Shown here piece by piece: positions 1 to 9,953 of a DNA stretch of 64,000 nucleotides. Below the pieces are notes generated by a model. The model made no database searches. It had not been told where the DNA came from and saw nothing but the letters and a program-made list of their open reading frames with translations. The position numbers and the translations under genes were made by a program. Source of the stretch: Oceanicaulis sp. HTCC2633 (GTDB lineage Bacteria; Pseudomonadota; Alphaproteobacteria; Caulobacterales; Maricaulaceae); assembly GCF_000152745.1 (NCBI RefSeq), contig NZ_CH672428.1, positions 1,140,732 through 1,204,731 on the forward strand. Reading direction: 5' to 3'. Position 1 is the first letter of the stretch, and every line of letters begins with the position of its first letter.

Positions 1-1
1 G

Positions 2-775
2 CACCGCACCTTGATCTTCCGCCGCCTCAAGGGCCTGGAGGAGATGATCGATCTCTCGGTCGTGCACTGGCTGATGCGCGAGAACGGCTGGACCTTCAAG
101 GACGGGCCCGGCGTCATTGCGGACCCGTTGCACGATGCCGAATTCATGCACCAGGTCTATACCGCCGCAAAGTCCGACTATTCGGGCCGGGTCACGGTGC
201 CCGTGCTGTGGGACAAGAAGACGAACACCATCGTCTCCAACGAAAGCGCGGACATCATCCGAATGTTCAACTCCGCCTTTGACGGCGTGGGCGCCAAGCC
301 GGGCGATTACTATCCCGAGGCGTTGCGCGAGGAAATCGATGCGGTGAACGCGCGCGTCTACGACGAGATCAATAACGGTGTTTACAAATCCGGCTTCGCC
401 ACGACGCAGGACGCCTATGAAGAGGCGGTGACGACGCTGTTTGAAGCGCTCGACTGGATTGAGGACCGCTTGTCAGACGGCCGCGCCTATCTGATGGGCG
501 ATGACGTGACCGAGGCCGACTGGCGGCTCTACACCACGCTGGTGCGCTTCGACCCGGTCTATCACGGCCATTTCAAAACCAATCTCAAGCGCCTGATCGA
601 ATACCCGCACATCAACGCCTATGCCCGGCGCCTGCACACGCAGCACGGGGTCGGTGATGTGTTCAATCTCGAACACGCCAAGCGGCACTATTACGAAAGC
701 CATGACATGATCAATCCGACCGCGGTCGTTCCGCTCGGACCGGACGTGCATGTGGCGGATGGCGACGCTGAATAG
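2..775 (+). CDS. Glutathionyl-hydroquinone reductase, Xi-class GST (5' end cut off)
   Basis: The reading frame is open from the first base, so the gene begins before the window. The first visible residues, HRTLIFRRLKGLE, are what normally follows the catalytic CPWA motif of the YqjG/ECM4 family, so the active-site Cys lies just outside. The C-terminal helical domain carries the family block DWRLYTTLVRFDPVYHGHFK. Known role of the family: cytosolic glutathione-dependent reduction of glutathionyl-hydroquinones (EC 1.8.5.7), in quinone detoxification. About 257 residues are visible of the usual 310-330. It converges with the next gene, with 3 bases between the stops. Confidence 0.9.
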   Translation, partial: HRTLIFRRLKGLEEMIDLSVVHWLMRENGWTFKDGPGVIADPLHDAEFMHQVYTAAKSDYSGRVTVPVLWDKKTNTIVSNESADIIRMFNSAFDGVGAKPGDYYPEALREEIDAVNARVYDEINNGVYKSGFATTQDAYEEAVTTLFEALDWIEDRLSDGRAYLMGDDVTEADWRLYTTLVRFDPVYHGHFKTNLKRLIEYPHINAYARRLHTQHGVGDVFNLEHAKRHYYESHDMINPTAVVPLGPDVHVADGDAE

Positions 776-778
776 ATC

Positions 779-1981
779 CTATGGGGCTGGCGGCACTGTA
801 ACCTCAACGGGGTCCCCGAAGGATCCCTCTGGCGTCCAGGCCGTCAGCACCCAGTCTCCTTCCGGCAGCATCAGCGGCAGCCTCTCTCCCGGATAGAGCA
901 TCAAACGCTCGACGGGGATCATCCCAAGGTCCTCACCGGGCGCCCGGGCCTCGATGATGATGCGCGTCTCTTCCGGAAGCAGGGATGCAGGAACGGCGAC
1001 AGGCCGATCGCCGATGGCGTAGCGCCAGTCGGGGCGTCCATCGGTAAAGCGCATGGGCGGACGCCCGAGAAACAGATCAACCCAGCCCGGCTGCCTCTGG
1101 GAGACGAGCAAGCCAGAGCCATCCACCAGCGGGCTTTCGGTCAGGGCGACCATCCCAGCCCCTGACTCGACGCTGCAAGAGGTCTGGGTAATCGTCAGGG
1201 GGTCGATGCCCGTCTTGTCACGCAGGCGCGCGGCGAACCAGCGCGACGTCTCCTCGCCGTCTTCGCCGCCGACTTCATTGAGATGGCTATACCCGACATG
1301 CACCAGGATGCGGGCGTCCGGATAGGCTTCGAGCGCATTTGCGATGAAATTGACCGCCTGCGCCTCCTCGCGCTCGGCAATGCTCGCCATGTATCCTTCG
1401 CTCCGATCCACAAGGCGTTGCTCGCGCGTGATCTCGTAAGCCGCGAAGCGGTATCCAAGATCGACCAGCGTCCTGAGCTGACGCCCGTAAATCGGCTCGC
1501 TTGAATACCAGCCGATATCCATGCTCGCTTGTGGAACCAGCGCGTCCACATCCCCTTCGTTTGAAAAGGTCTCGGCAGCGAAGATCGTGAAGTCAGGCGC
1601 CAGCGCCTCGGCCAGTCGGGCGATGACCCAGCGATGATAGGGGTCGTCATGCGCCTCGTTGATCATGACGACCCGGGCGTCTCCAACAGCCTCCAGGACC
1701 GCCTGCAAGCCGTCTTCACGCAGCACAGGACACGTTGGCTGCATGTAGGCGGTGTCCTGCAGGCGCTGGGTCAGATCCTCGCGCCCGACAAAACTGAAGA
1801 GCTGTGTCGCCATGCCGAGTTCATTGCCGTCTGGCGCATAACCCTCGAGCACCTCCGGCGTCATGTCGAAGTAGGACACGATCCTGTCAGGCAGCCCGTT
1901 GTCCGGCCCGGCATCTGACTGAGCGAATGCCGACTGAAAAAGCATTGCGCCTGCAAAGGCGACATAGATGGTCTTGTGCAT
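779..1981 (-). CDS. Secreted ChaN/Tiki-like protein of unknown function
   Basis: 400 residues with a cleavable signal peptide (ends near SAFAQS). The core has VVMINEAHDDPYHRW and later ILVHVGYSHLNE, resembling the acidic/His motifs of ChaN (iron-regulated haem-binding lipoprotein) and erythromycin-esterase-like/Tiki-fold proteins. The last ~130 residues look like extra beta-rich sequence. It lies 58 bp downstream of metH on the same strand with its own Shine-Dalgarno (AAGGGGAG). That Shine-Dalgarno lies in a 7-bp hairpin (1987-1993/1997-2003), so translation might be modulated. Fold assignment is motif-based; substrate unknown. Confidence 0.6.
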   Translation of the reverse strand: MHKTIYVAFAGAMLFQSAFAQSDAGPDNGLPDRIVSYFDMTPEVLEGYAPDGNELGMATQLFSFVGREDLTQRLQDTAYMQPTCPVLREDGLQAVLEAVGDARVVMINEAHDDPYHRWVIARLAEALAPDFTIFAAETFSNEGDVDALVPQASMDIGWYSSEPIYGRQLRTLVDLGYRFAAYEITREQRLVDRSEGYMASIAEREEAQAVNFIANALEAYPDARILVHVGYSHLNEVGGEDGEETSRWFAARLRDKTGIDPLTITQTSCSVESGAGMVALTESPLVDGSGLLVSQRQPGWVDLFLGRPPMRFTDGRPDWRYAIGDRPVAVPASLLPEETRIIIEARAPGEDLGMIPVERLMLYPGERLPLMLPEGDWVLTAWTPEGSFGDPVEVTVPPAP

Positions 1982-2038
1982 CGAGTTTCTCCCCTTGGGA
2001 GAACCAAACCATGATGCTACATTTGTCGCAAGCGCTTT

Positions 2039-4726
2039 CTATTCGGCCGCTTCCGCCGCCGCAACCGCCTCTGCATCCGGCTCATAGCCGAGGATCGGAG
2101 CGAGTTCCTTCTCCACCCGTTTCAGGGTCCAGCCCTTGCGCTTGGCGTAGTCCTCGACCTGATCCCTGGCGATCCGGCCCACCGCGAAATAGACGCTGTC
2201 GGGATGGGCGAGGTAGAGCCCCGACACGGACGAGGCCGGGCTCATCGCCCAGCTTTCCGTCAGGCTGATGCCCGTACGGTCGGTCGCTTCGAGAAGCTTG
2301 AACAGCAGATCCTTCTCGGTGTGATCGGGCTGAGCGGGATAGCCCGGCGCCGGGCGGATGCCGGCGTAGGCTTCCTTGATCAATTCCTCATTGGACAGCG
2401 TCTCGTCGGACGCATAGCCCCAGATCGAGCGGCGCACGCGCTGGTGGAGATATTCCGCGAAGGCTTCGGCGAACCGGTCCGAGAGCGACTTGAACAGGAT
2501 CTCGGAATAGTCGTCATTGTTCGCCTTGAAGCGGTCAATGATCGCCTGCTCGCCCTCGCCCGCCGTCACCGCGAAACCGCCGATCCAGTCGTCCTGCTTG
2601 GCCGAAATGAAATCGGTGATCGAGAAATTGGGCTTGTCGCCCTCTTTCCTTGATTGCTGGCGCAGACCGAAGAAGCGCCCGGCCTCCTCGCTGCGTTCCT
2701 CATCAGCGAAGACAATCACGTCATCGCCGTCGCGGCGCGCCGGCCACAATCCGACGACGCCCCGCGGCTTGAGCCAGTCCTCTTCAACCATGGTCTTGAG
2801 CATGGCCTGCGCATCCTTGAACAGGTTGCGCGCCGCCTCGCCCCGGTTGGGATCGTCGAGAATGGCGGGATAGCTGCCCTTGAGCTCCCAGGAGAAAAAG
2901 AAGGGCGTCCAGTCGATATAGTCCACGAGATCGGACAGCCGGACATCGTCGATGGTGGTCAGGCCGGTCTTTTGCGGCGCTACGGGTTGATAGTCGCCCG
3001 CATCGGCGTCGAACGCGTTCTGACGGGCGTCCTCGATGCTGACGCGTTCGCGACTGCCCTGGGTGCGGGCGCGGGTTTCACGGATCTTTTCGTAGCGGGT
3101 CGAAACTTCGTCCCAGAGCGGCTGCCGCTCTTCCCTGGACAGAAGGCGCGAGACCACGCCCACAGCCCGGCTGGCGTCGGTGGTGTGGATGACGGGCGCC
3201 CTGGAATAGGCCGGTTCGATCTTCACCGCGGTATGGGCGGGCGAAGTGGTGGCGCCGCCGATCATCAAGGGCAGGTCAAAGCCCTGACGCTGCATCTCGG
3301 ACGCCACATGCACCATTTCATCGAGCGACGGCGTGATCAGGCCGGACAGGCCGATAATGTCGGCCTTCTCGGCGCGCGCGGTCTCGAGAATGGTCTCGGC
3401 GGGCACCATCACGCCCAGATCGACCACGTCATAGCCGTTACACTGCAGCACGACGCCGACGATATTCTTGCCGATATCGTGCACATCGCCCTTCACGGTC
3501 GCCATGATGATCTTGCCGGCGGCCTCTTCCTCGGCGCCGCTCGCGAGGCGCTCCTCCTCCATGAAGGGGAAGAGATAGGCGACGGCCTTCTTCATCACGC
3601 GCGCGGATTTGACGACCTGGGGCAGGAACATCTTGCCTTCGCCGAAGAGGTCGCCGACCACATTCATCCCCGCCATCAGCGGGCCTTCGATCACGTGCAG
3701 CGGACGTTCGGCGGCCTGACGGGCCTCCTCTGTGTCCTCTTCCACACAGGCGTCGATGCCCTTGACGAGGGCGTGCTTGAGCCGCTCCTCCACGGGCAGG
3801 GCGCGCCAGGCTTCATCCTGTTTCTCGGCGGCTTCGCCAGAATCCCGATAGCGCTCGGCGGCCTCGAGAAGGCGCTCGGTCGCATCCTCGCGGCGGTTGA
3901 GGATCACATCCTCGACAAGCTCGCGCAGCTCGGCGTCAATCTCGTCATAGATGTCGAGCTGGCCGGCGTTGACGATCCCCATATCCATTCCCGCCTTGAT
4001 GGCGTGGTAGAGGAAGACCGAGTGCATGGCCCGGCGCACCGGCTCATTGCCGCGGAAGGAGAAGGAGATGTTCGACAGACCGCCCGAGACGTGACAGCCG
4101 GGCAGGTTCTCGCGGATCCAGCGGGCGGCCTCGATGAAGTCCACCGCATAATTGTTGTGCTCCTCGATCCCCGTCGCCACCGCGAAGATATTGGGATCAA
4201 AGATGATGTCGTTGGGGTCAAAGCCGATCTTGTCGACGAGGATCTTGTACGCGCGCTCGCAGATCTCGATCTTGCGCTTGGCCGTGTCCGCCTGCCCCTC
4301 TTCGTCGAACGCCATCACCACGACGGCGGCGCCATAATCCTTGCAGGCCTGGGCGTGCTTGAGGAACTCGGCCTCGCCCTCCTTCATGGAGATGGAGTTG
4401 ACGATGGCCTTGCCCTGCACGCATTTCAGGCCCGCCTCGATCACCTCCCATTTGGAGCTGTCGATCATGATCGGCACGCGGGCGATGTCGGGCTCGGCGG
4501 CGATCAGATTGAGGAAGGTGGTCATGGCCTGCTTTGAATCCAGCAGGCCCTCATCCATGTTCACGTCAATGATCTGGGCGCCCGCATCCACCTGCTGACG
4601 CGCCACATCGAGCGCAGTCGCATAATCGCCCGCCTTGATCAGCTTGCGGAATTTCGCAGAGCCAGTGACGTTGGTGCGTTCGCCCACATTGACGAACGTC
4701 GCGCGAGAGGGTGAGGCGTCAGACAT
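2039..4726 (-). CDS. metH: Methionine synthase, folate/cobalamin/reactivation subunit (split MetH, C-terminal part)
   Basis: 895 residues corresponding to modules 2-4 of cobalamin-dependent methionine synthase. The pterin-binding domain is at the N-terminus ([14 protein letters not shown]). A helical cap and B12-binding Rossmann domain follow, with the base-off cobalamin motif [11 protein letters not shown] near residue 414 (axial His). The AdoMet-binding reactivation domain occupies about the last 330 residues (RPAPGYP near residue 792). The homocysteine-binding module is a separate protein encoded just upstream (9 bp between the genes), so the two should assemble to make methionine from homocysteine and 5-methyl-THF. 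A split MetH is known in Caulobacter-type alphaproteobacteria. Confidence 0.96.
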   Translation of the reverse strand: MSDASPSRATFVNVGERTNVTGSAKFRKLIKAGDYATALDVARQQVDAGAQIIDVNMDEGLLDSKQAMTTFLNLIAAEPDIARVPIMIDSSKWEVIEAGLKCVQGKAIVNSISMKEGEAEFLKHAQACKDYGAAVVVMAFDEEGQADTAKRKIEICERAYKILVDKIGFDPNDIIFDPNIFAVATGIEEHNNYAVDFIEAARWIRENLPGCHVSGGLSNISFSFRGNEPVRRAMHSVFLYHAIKAGMDMGIVNAGQLDIYDEIDAELRELVEDVILNRREDATERLLEAAERYRDSGEAAEKQDEAWRALPVEERLKHALVKGIDACVEEDTEEARQAAERPLHVIEGPLMAGMNVVGDLFGEGKMFLPQVVKSARVMKKAVAYLFPFMEEERLASGAEEEAAGKIIMATVKGDVHDIGKNIVGVVLQCNGYDVVDLGVMVPAETILETARAEKADIIGLSGLITPSLDEMVHVASEMQRQGFDLPLMIGGATTSPAHTAVKIEPAYSRAPVIHTTDASRAVGVVSRLLSREERQPLWDEVSTRYEKIRETRARTQGSRERVSIEDARQNAFDADAGDYQPVAPQKTGLTTIDDVRLSDLVDYIDWTPFFFSWELKGSYPAILDDPNRGEAARNLFKDAQAMLKTMVEEDWLKPRGVVGLWPARRDGDDVIVFADEERSEEAGRFFGLRQQSRKEGDKPNFSITDFISAKQDDWIGGFAVTAGEGEQAIIDRFKANNDDYSEILFKSLSDRFAEAFAEYLHQRVRRSIWGYASDETLSNEELIKEAYAGIRPAPGYPAQPDHTEKDLLFKLLEATDRTGISLTESWAMSPASSVSGLYLAHPDSVYFAVGRIARDQVEDYAKRKGWTLKRVEKELAPILGYEPDAEAVAAAEAAE

Positions 4727-4735
4727 ACGGGCTCC

Positions 4736-5797
4736 TCAGGCCAGCTCGAAGGGTTCAAGACCGGACAGGCGCATGGCCCTGGGCCGGTCATCGCGTTTGC
4801 GCGGCGCGCCGGCGCGCGCGTCCCGCGCAATGGCGGCGATATGGGCGGGCGTGGTGCCGCAACAGCCGCCGGCGATATTGATCAGGCCCGATTGCGCCCA
4901 GTCCGCGATGAAGGCGGCGGTCTCGTCCGGGGTCTCGTCATACTCGCCAAAGGCATTGGGCAGGCCCGCATTGGGATAGGCCAGCACATGGCATTCCGCG
5001 ATCCGCGCCAGCTCGGCCACATAGGGTCGGAGTTGCTTGCCGCCGAGAGCGCAGTTCAGACCCACCGCCCAGGGCTGGGCGTGTCGGATGGAATTGTAGA
5101 AGGCTTCGGTGGTCTGGCCCGACAGGGTCCGGCCCGACGCGTCGGTAATCGTGCCCGACAGGATGATCGGAATGTCGGCGTCGATCCGGCCTTCATTGCG
5201 CAGATCGAGAATCGCCTTGATCGCCGCCTTGGCGTTGAGCGTGTCAAAGATCGTCTCGATCAGGAAGAAGTCCACATGTTCGGCCATGGCCTCGACCTGC
5301 TCGGCATAGGCCTCGCGCACCTGATCGAAGGTCACTTCGCGAAAGCCGGGATCCTCCACATTGGGCGACAGCGACAGCGTCTTGTTGGTCGGGCCAATCG
5401 CCCCCAGCACGGCCTTGGGCGAACCGGTCTCGGCCTCGGCGGCATCGGCGGCCTCTCGCGCCAGACGCGCCCCCTCAGAGGCGATCTGGGCGGCGAGGTC
5501 TTCCATCTTGTAGTCGGCCTGGGCGATCTGGGTGGCGGAGAAGGTATTGGTCTCCACCAGGTCGGCGCCGGCGTCGAAATACTCTTTATGGATGGCGCGC
5601 ACGGCGTCGGGGGTCGACAGGTTCAGGATGTCGTTATTGCCCTGGATCGGGCAGGACCAGTCCGCGAACCGTTCGCCGCGATAGCCCGCCTCATCCAGCT
5701 TCAGGGTCTGGATCTGGGTGCCCATCGCGCCGTCCAGGATAAGAATGCGCTCCAGCGCCAACGCGTCCAGCGCGGCGCGGCGTTCAGCTTTGGTCAT
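4736..5797 (-). CDS. metH: Methionine synthase, homocysteine-binding subunit (split MetH, N-terminal part)
   Basis: About 353 residues: a homocysteine S-methyltransferase TIM barrel. It starts with the typical [11 protein letters not shown]. Zinc ligands are a Cys in GLNCALGG and the Cys pair in [10 protein letters not shown] near the C-terminus. The start is placed at 5797 (ATG, MTKAERR), preceded by an AGGACGAG-like ribosome site. An in-frame start at 5857 would overlap the end of metF. It supplies zinc-activated homocysteine to the cobalamin subunit encoded next. Operon order is metF, then this gene, then the large subunit. Confidence 0.93.
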   Translation of the reverse strand: MTKAERRAALDALALERILILDGAMGTQIQTLKLDEAGYRGERFADWSCPIQGNNDILNLSTPDAVRAIHKEYFDAGADLVETNTFSATQIAQADYKMEDLAAQIASEGARLAREAADAAEAETGSPKAVLGAIGPTNKTLSLSPNVEDPGFREVTFDQVREAYAEQVEAMAEHVDFFLIETIFDTLNAKAAIKAILDLRNEGRIDADIPIILSGTITDASGRTLSGQTTEAFYNSIRHAQPWAVGLNCALGGKQLRPYVAELARIAECHVLAYPNAGLPNAFGEYDETPDETAAFIADWAQSGLINIAGGCCGTTPAHIAAIARDARAGAPRKRDDRPRAMRLSGLEPFELA

Positions 5798-5810
5798 GTC
5801 GCTCGTCCTG

Positions 5811-6704
5811 TCAGGCGGCTTTAACGTCTTGAAGGGACTTAACGCCCAGCAACGCACAGGTCGACAGCGCCAGTCCGGCCCGGTTCAGGGTGTAGAAGTG
5901 GAACGCGTCGGCCCCGCCCTGATTGAGCGTTTCGCACATTTCGGCGGCGAGGTGAGCGGTCACCAGTTCGCGCGTATCGGGATCCTCGTCCAGACCCTCA
6001 TAGACGGCGTGAATCCGGTCGGGTATGTGCGCGCCGCACATTTGCGCCATGCGCTTGAGCCCCTTGAAGTTGGGCTGCAGCATCACGCCCGGCACGATCG
6101 GAATGTCGATGCCGGCTTTGCGCACGCGTTCGAGATAGCGGAAATACACGTCCGGATCGAAGAAGAACTGGGTGATCGCCCGGGTCGCGCCCGCGTCGAT
6201 CTTGGCCTTCAGCATATCCAGATCCGCATCCCAGTCCGCACTGTCGGGATGTTTCTCGGGATAGCAGCCGACAGACACTTCGAAATCGCCAATGGCCTTG
6301 ATGCCCCTGGTCAGATCCGCGGAATTGCCATAGCCGCCCGGATACGCCTGATACCGCTCGCCCAGCCCTTCGGGCGGATCGCCGCGCAGCGCCACGATGT
6401 GGCGCACGCCCGCATCCCAGTAATCGCGAATGACCTCGTCCACCTCCTCGCAGGTGGCGGAGACGCAGGTCAGGTGCGCGGCCGGCTTCATGTCGGTTTC
6501 GGCCACGATGCGGCGCACGGTGCGGTGGGTGCGGTCGCGGGTGGAGCCCCCCGCGCCATAGGTCACGGAGACGAAGTCGGGGGCGAGCGGGTACAGCCGT
6601 TCAATGGACGACCACAATTTCGCCTCGGCTTCCTCGCTTTTCGGCGGGAAGAATTCAAAGGACACTTTCGGCCCTTGTGAAGAGGAGCGGCCCATAACGG
6701 TCAT
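5811..6704 (-). CDS. metF: 5,10-methylenetetrahydrofolate reductase
   Basis: About 297 residues, the size of E. coli MetF. It has the FAD-barrel hallmarks [32 protein letters not shown] and [11 protein letters not shown]. It reduces methylene-THF to 5-methyl-THF, the methyl donor used by the two MetH proteins encoded just downstream. Alternative in-frame starts exist at 6752 (GTG), 6710 and 6695. I prefer the ATG at 6704 with AGGA 5 bases upstream, because the GTG at 6752 would fall inside the palindrome at 6752-6769. As first gene of the operon it carries the likely methionine/SAH-responsive control region. Confidence 0.95.
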   Translation of the reverse strand: MTVMGRSSSQGPKVSFEFFPPKSEEAEAKLWSSIERLYPLAPDFVSVTYGAGGSTRDRTHRTVRRIVAETDMKPAAHLTCVSATCEEVDEVIRDYWDAGVRHIVALRGDPPEGLGERYQAYPGGYGNSADLTRGIKAIGDFEVSVGCYPEKHPDSADWDADLDMLKAKIDAGATRAITQFFFDPDVYFRYLERVRKAGIDIPIVPGVMLQPNFKGLKRMAQMCGAHIPDRIHAVYEGLDEDPDTRELVTAHLAAEMCETLNQGGADAFHFYTLNRAGLALSTCALLGVKSLQDVKAA

Positions 6705-6751
6705 CACCATCCTGCCCTGGCTGGCGCCGCGCCGACCGCGCGACACATCCA

Positions 6752-6769
6752 CATAAAGATATCTTTATG
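6752..6769. promoter_or_regulatory. Perfect 18-bp palindrome upstream of metF: probable methionine-cycle operator
   Basis: CATAAAGATATCTTTATG is a perfect 18-bp palindrome, AT-rich in a GC-rich background, about 48 bp before the metF start. Its form resembles sites bound by ArsR-family regulators of the SAH/methionine cycle (SahR type) in proteobacteria. That assignment is inferred from recalled motif style, and no such regulator gene is adjacent. It could also affect the divergent mlaA (start 128 bp away). Confidence 0.6.
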
Positions 6770-6896
6770 CGATTATTGATGATCGAGCAAGGCTGTATTC
6801 ACTCCGGAACAGTACCTAATGGATCACACTGACTTGATATCGCGCCCCCAGACACGACATTGCTCCCAACCGAATATACGACCCAAAGGACCCTCC

Positions 6897-7637
6897 ATGC
6901 GCATTGACGCTCTGACCTCTTACGCCGCAGTCCTGCTGGCGGCGCTCAGCCTGACCGCTTGCGCATCGCGTGAGCTGGCGCAGGAGACCGGCGACCCGTT
7001 CGAGCCGACCAACCGGGCCATCTTCGCGGTGAACCAGACGCTGGACGATGCGGTGATTGGTCCGGGCGCGCGCGCCTATGACGCCGTCACGCCCGATCCG
7101 GTGCAGACCGGCGTGCGCAATTTCATGACGAATCTCAACCAGCCGGTGGTGTTCGCGAACGCCCTGCTGCAAGGCGATGTGCATGCGGCGGGCGATACGT
7201 TCGGCCGTTTCCTGATGAACACCACGATCGGCGTGGCGGGCGTTTTTGATGTCGCCACCCATGAGGGCGTGCCCGAACATCGCCGCGACTTTGGCCAGAC
7301 CCTCGCCCATTGGGGCGTTGGCGATGGGCCGTATCTGGTGCTGCCCGTGATCGGCCCTTCGAACGTCCGCGATGCAACCGGACGCTTTGTCGATCGTTAT
7401 CCTCATCCGCTCAACTGGAATGAAGAGGAATCCGGCGAGGCCTGGGCCTGGGGCGTTCGCGGACTGAACGGCGTTCAGACCCGCGCCGACCTTGATGACG
7501 CCATCGGCAGCCTCAATCGCACCGCAATCGACCCCTATGTTCAGGCGCGTTCAGCCTGGCGTCAGTCCCGCCGCGCCTTCATCCAAAGCCAGGGTGAGAC
7601 GGACGAGGATTACCAGGACCTGCCTGAGTTCGAATAA
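6897..7637 (+). CDS. mlaA: MlaA/VacJ family outer-membrane lipoprotein
   Basis: About 246 residues from ATG 6897 (AAAGGA Shine-Dalgarno 7 bases upstream). The lipoprotein signal has lipobox LTAC. MlaA signatures include DPFEPTNRAIFAVNQ, PVVFANALLQGD, RFLMNTTIGVAGVFDVA and the long DFGQTLAHWGVGDGPYLVLP stretch with conserved GP turns. Known role: removes mislocalised phospholipid from the outer leaflet and hands it to MlaC for retrograde transport. The next gene is an MlaC homologue 33 bp downstream, so the two probably form an operon. The MlaFEDB transporter is not in the window. Confidence 0.93.
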   Translation: MRIDALTSYAAVLLAALSLTACASRELAQETGDPFEPTNRAIFAVNQTLDDAVIGPGARAYDAVTPDPVQTGVRNFMTNLNQPVVFANALLQGDVHAAGDTFGRFLMNTTIGVAGVFDVATHEGVPEHRRDFGQTLAHWGVGDGPYLVLPVIGPSNVRDATGRFVDRYPHPLNWNEEESGEAWAWGVRGLNGVQTRADLDDAIGSLNRTAIDPYVQARSAWRQSRRAFIQSQGETDEDYQDLPEFE

Positions 7638-7670
7638 GCACGCCGAAACGGCGGCAAGGAGCACTCCCCG

Positions 7671-8288
7671 ATGATGAAACTGCTGATTTCGGCGTTTGCG
7701 CTGGCGCTGGCTGCGCCTGCAGCTCTCGCCCAGTCCACAACGGCTGAAGACGCCGAAGCCTTTGTCCAGACCCAGGCCAACCAGGTCATCGAAACCCTGT
7801 CCGAACTGCAATCAGGCCAGACCGATCTGGAGGCCGTTCGCCAGGACTTCCGTGATCGCATCGACGAGCTCGCCGATGTGGAGCGCATCTCCAACTTCGT
7901 GCTGGGCCGCTATCGCCGCACCGCCTCCGAGGCCGATCTGAACGCGTTTCGCACCGCATTCCGCAACTACGCGATCGGCGTCTATGAAAGCGAGCTGAGC
8001 GCCTATGCCGGTCAACAGCTGGACGTGACCGGTTCGGTGACCCGCAATCCGGGTGACTACATTGTCCGTTCGCGTGTCTTCGGCGGCCCCCAGAACGAAG
8101 AGTACGAAGTGAACTGGCGCATTCTGGAAACCGATGGCGACCTCAAGGCCGTGGACGTGGAAGTGCTGGGCGTGTGGCTCGCCCAGACCCAGCGCGAACA
8201 GATCCTGTCGGTGATCGGCGACAATGGCGGCGATGTGAGCGCGGCGACCGAGATGCTGCGTAATCGCGAGCCGGGTCAGGACAGCTAG
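7671..8288 (+). CDS. mlaC: MlaC/Ttg2D-family periplasmic phospholipid-binding protein
   Basis: 205 residues with a Sec signal peptide ending at ALAQS. Family features include the ISNFVLGRYRRTASEADLNAF block, a YESELSAYAGQQLDVTG strand, and a region matching the usual 'V-W-R-I-x-x-x-D-G-x-x-K-xx-D-V' pattern (NWRILETDGDLKAVDVEVLG). It ferries phospholipid between MlaA and the inner-membrane Mla complex. The start at 7671 (or 7674, ATGATG) follows AAGGAG. Its place directly after mlaA supports the call. Confidence 0.88.
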   Translation: MMKLLISAFALALAAPAALAQSTTAEDAEAFVQTQANQVIETLSELQSGQTDLEAVRQDFRDRIDELADVERISNFVLGRYRRTASEADLNAFRTAFRNYAIGVYESELSAYAGQQLDVTGSVTRNPGDYIVRSRVFGGPQNEEYEVNWRILETDGDLKAVDVEVLGVWLAQTQREQILSVIGDNGGDVSAATEMLRNREPGQDS

Positions 8289-8422
8289 ACCCACGACATG
8301 GCGTCGCGCCTGGGCGACCTCAGTTGAATGGCCCGCCGGGGCGCGCTAACGAGCGCGCTCCGGCGGTTTCGTATCCGGCCTTCGCGTCGCATGATCCGCC
8401 TCTGTCAGACCGGACCCGCGCC

Positions 8423-9097
8423 ATGACCGCCTTTCCCGCCCCAGAAATCCTCCCTGCGCAGAGCACGCCGTTTGAGCGCACCGCCCAGCTGAGCTGGTTT
8501 GACGGCATGGACGATCCGCGGCTGAACCTCAGCGCCGAGCTGGAAGCGCCGGATTTTGTCACCAAGGCCAAGTCCGGGGTCCTGCCCCCCTTCGCCGTGC
8601 TGTTTCACGCGATTTGCGGAGCCAGTCTGGATGTGGACGCCTTCCGCTGGCGCCTGACATCGGACGGTCAGCCCTTTCGCATCAATGCGCTGTTGCCCAG
8701 CTACACGGTCCGGAACGCCCAGGGGCATGTGAATTTTTCCTACGTCCCGTTCACTGAAGATCTCGACGCCTTCATCACCGCCTATCACGCCGACAAGCCC
8801 GAAGCGGAGAGCGCGACCGAGATGCGCACCAATGTCGAGACCGGGCCGGAATGCGGCCAGCTCTATTGCACCGGCCTGCCCTTCCTGCGCTTCAGCTCGA
8901 TCGAGCATCCCAGAAGCGGCGGCGGCGCCTTTGCGGCGACGCCCAATATCGCAGCCGGCCAATGGCGCATGGAAGCCTGGGGTCGCCTCACCCTGCCGCT
9001 GTCAGTCCAGGTCCATCACGGACTTGTGGACGGCGCGCATGTGGCGGATTGGTTCGAGGCGGTGAGCTCAAGGCTTGAGCGCTTCGTGAAGGGCTAG
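8423..9097 (+). CDS. Chloramphenicol acetyltransferase-like acyltransferase (CatA family)
   Basis: About 224 residues, the usual CAT monomer length. Near the C-terminus is the catalytic motif VHHGLVDGAHVADWF (His of HHxxxDG, followed by the structural Asp-Gly), typical of the trimeric CAT fold. Other CAT-like pieces are FAVLFHAICGAS and NFSYVPF. The family acetylates chloramphenicol from acetyl-CoA, but many chromosomal members have unknown acceptors, so resistance is not implied. The ATG at 8423 fits the family N-terminus; the frame is open upstream to 8324. It ends by overlapping the convergent gene by 4 bases at a shared CTAG. Confidence 0.82.
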   Translation: MTAFPAPEILPAQSTPFERTAQLSWFDGMDDPRLNLSAELEAPDFVTKAKSGVLPPFAVLFHAICGASLDVDAFRWRLTSDGQPFRINALLPSYTVRNAQGHVNFSYVPFTEDLDAFITAYHADKPEAESATEMRTNVETGPECGQLYCTGLPFLRFSSIEHPRSGGGAFAATPNIAAGQWRMEAWGRLTLPLSVQVHHGLVDGAHVADWFEAVSSRLERFVKG

Positions 9098-9867
9098 GTC
9101 CTGTCCAGAAATCCCAGCAGGGCATCGGGCATGCCCGGCGCAGGATGGGCGGGCGGCGCATCGGATCTCAGATCGAGATAAGCCGTCACAGCCGCCTTCA
9201 GTGCGTTCCGAACAGCATCGGGGTCAGCCTCCGCCAACGTCGCCTTGAGCGCTTCCGCCCCCGGCGCGTCATCGAGCTTGCGCACGCCGCGTTCGGGCCA
9301 GCCCAGACGCCGCGCCAGCATCGGCCCCAGCACCTGCTCGCGGAAAAAGCCCAGCATGCCGATGGCCTCAAACACTTCGCCCCGGCCCAGCTTGGCCGCC
9401 CCGTAGTGCAGCCAAATCCAGGCCCGGTCCTCGAGCCATTGCGCATCCGCTTGCGGCCAGGCGATCTGCGCCTGATCCAGTCGCGCCTCCAGCGCCGCCC
9501 GGTCCCGCGCCCATAAAATCGCCGGACGCTCCACCCGGTGATCAAGGTCGGTCGCGTCTGCGAACTTCAGATCCACGTGCAGAAGCTCGGGCCCGTAAAG
9601 CGTGATCAGCAGCCGCGGCTCGCCCACATGCTCTCCGGTGAAGGACGAAACGAGATCCCCCAGCCGCATCGCCAGCGCGCGCTTGTCATTCAATGTGACA
9701 GGCGGAGCGTCGTAAACGAGCACCAGATCAAGATCGGACCAGGCGTCAAACCCGCCATGGACCAGAGAGCCGCCGCCCAGGACCGCGGCCAGTCCCGGTT
9801 CCTGAGCGAAGACAGCGAGGGCGCGGTCCAGAAACCGCTGATGATGTTCGGGAAGCGTGCTGGTCAT
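9094..9867 (-). CDS. Nucleotidyltransferase-domain protein (aminoglycoside nucleotidyltransferase-like)
   Basis: 257 residues. The N-terminus has the Pol-beta-type nucleotidyltransferase motif GGGSLVHGGFDAWSDLDLVLVYD (G-S-x-x-x-G ... D-x-D), with a further Asp in the VDLKFAD strand as the likely third carboxylate. The rest is helical, as in KNTase/DUF4111-type proteins. The substrate cannot be told; such proteins may adenylylate antibiotics or small molecules. It is last in a minus-strand run after the CPBP protease gene (86 bp gap) and converges on the acetyltransferase gene. Confidence 0.65.
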   Translation of the reverse strand: MTSTLPEHHQRFLDRALAVFAQEPGLAAVLGGGSLVHGGFDAWSDLDLVLVYDAPPVTLNDKRALAMRLGDLVSSFTGEHVGEPRLLITLYGPELLHVDLKFADATDLDHRVERPAILWARDRAALEARLDQAQIAWPQADAQWLEDRAWIWLHYGAAKLGRGEVFEAIGMLGFFREQVLGPMLARRLGWPERGVRKLDDAPGAEALKATLAEADPDAVRNALKAAVTAYLDLRSDAPPAHPAPGMPDALLGFLDRT

Positions 9868-9953
9868 ACCATCCTCCAGGCCAGCACCTCAGGATTATCG
9901 AGGCGCCCCCGCACGCGCAACGCCAAACCTGCCCTGTCAGGAAAACTTCACGC

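Noticed and set aside
2654..4537. 627-codon plus-strand frame opposite metH
   Set aside because: Shadow of metH; composition rich in His/Asp/Gly as expected from the antisense of a coding frame.
6705..6896. Possible riboswitch before metF
   Set aside because: I could not find a SAM, SAH or cobalamin riboswitch fold. The perfect palindrome better suits a protein operator.
9094..9867. Naming the nucleotidyltransferase as a specific aminoglycoside resistance gene
   Set aside because: Only the general nucleotidyltransferase motif is clear; the substrate-binding part is not diagnostic.
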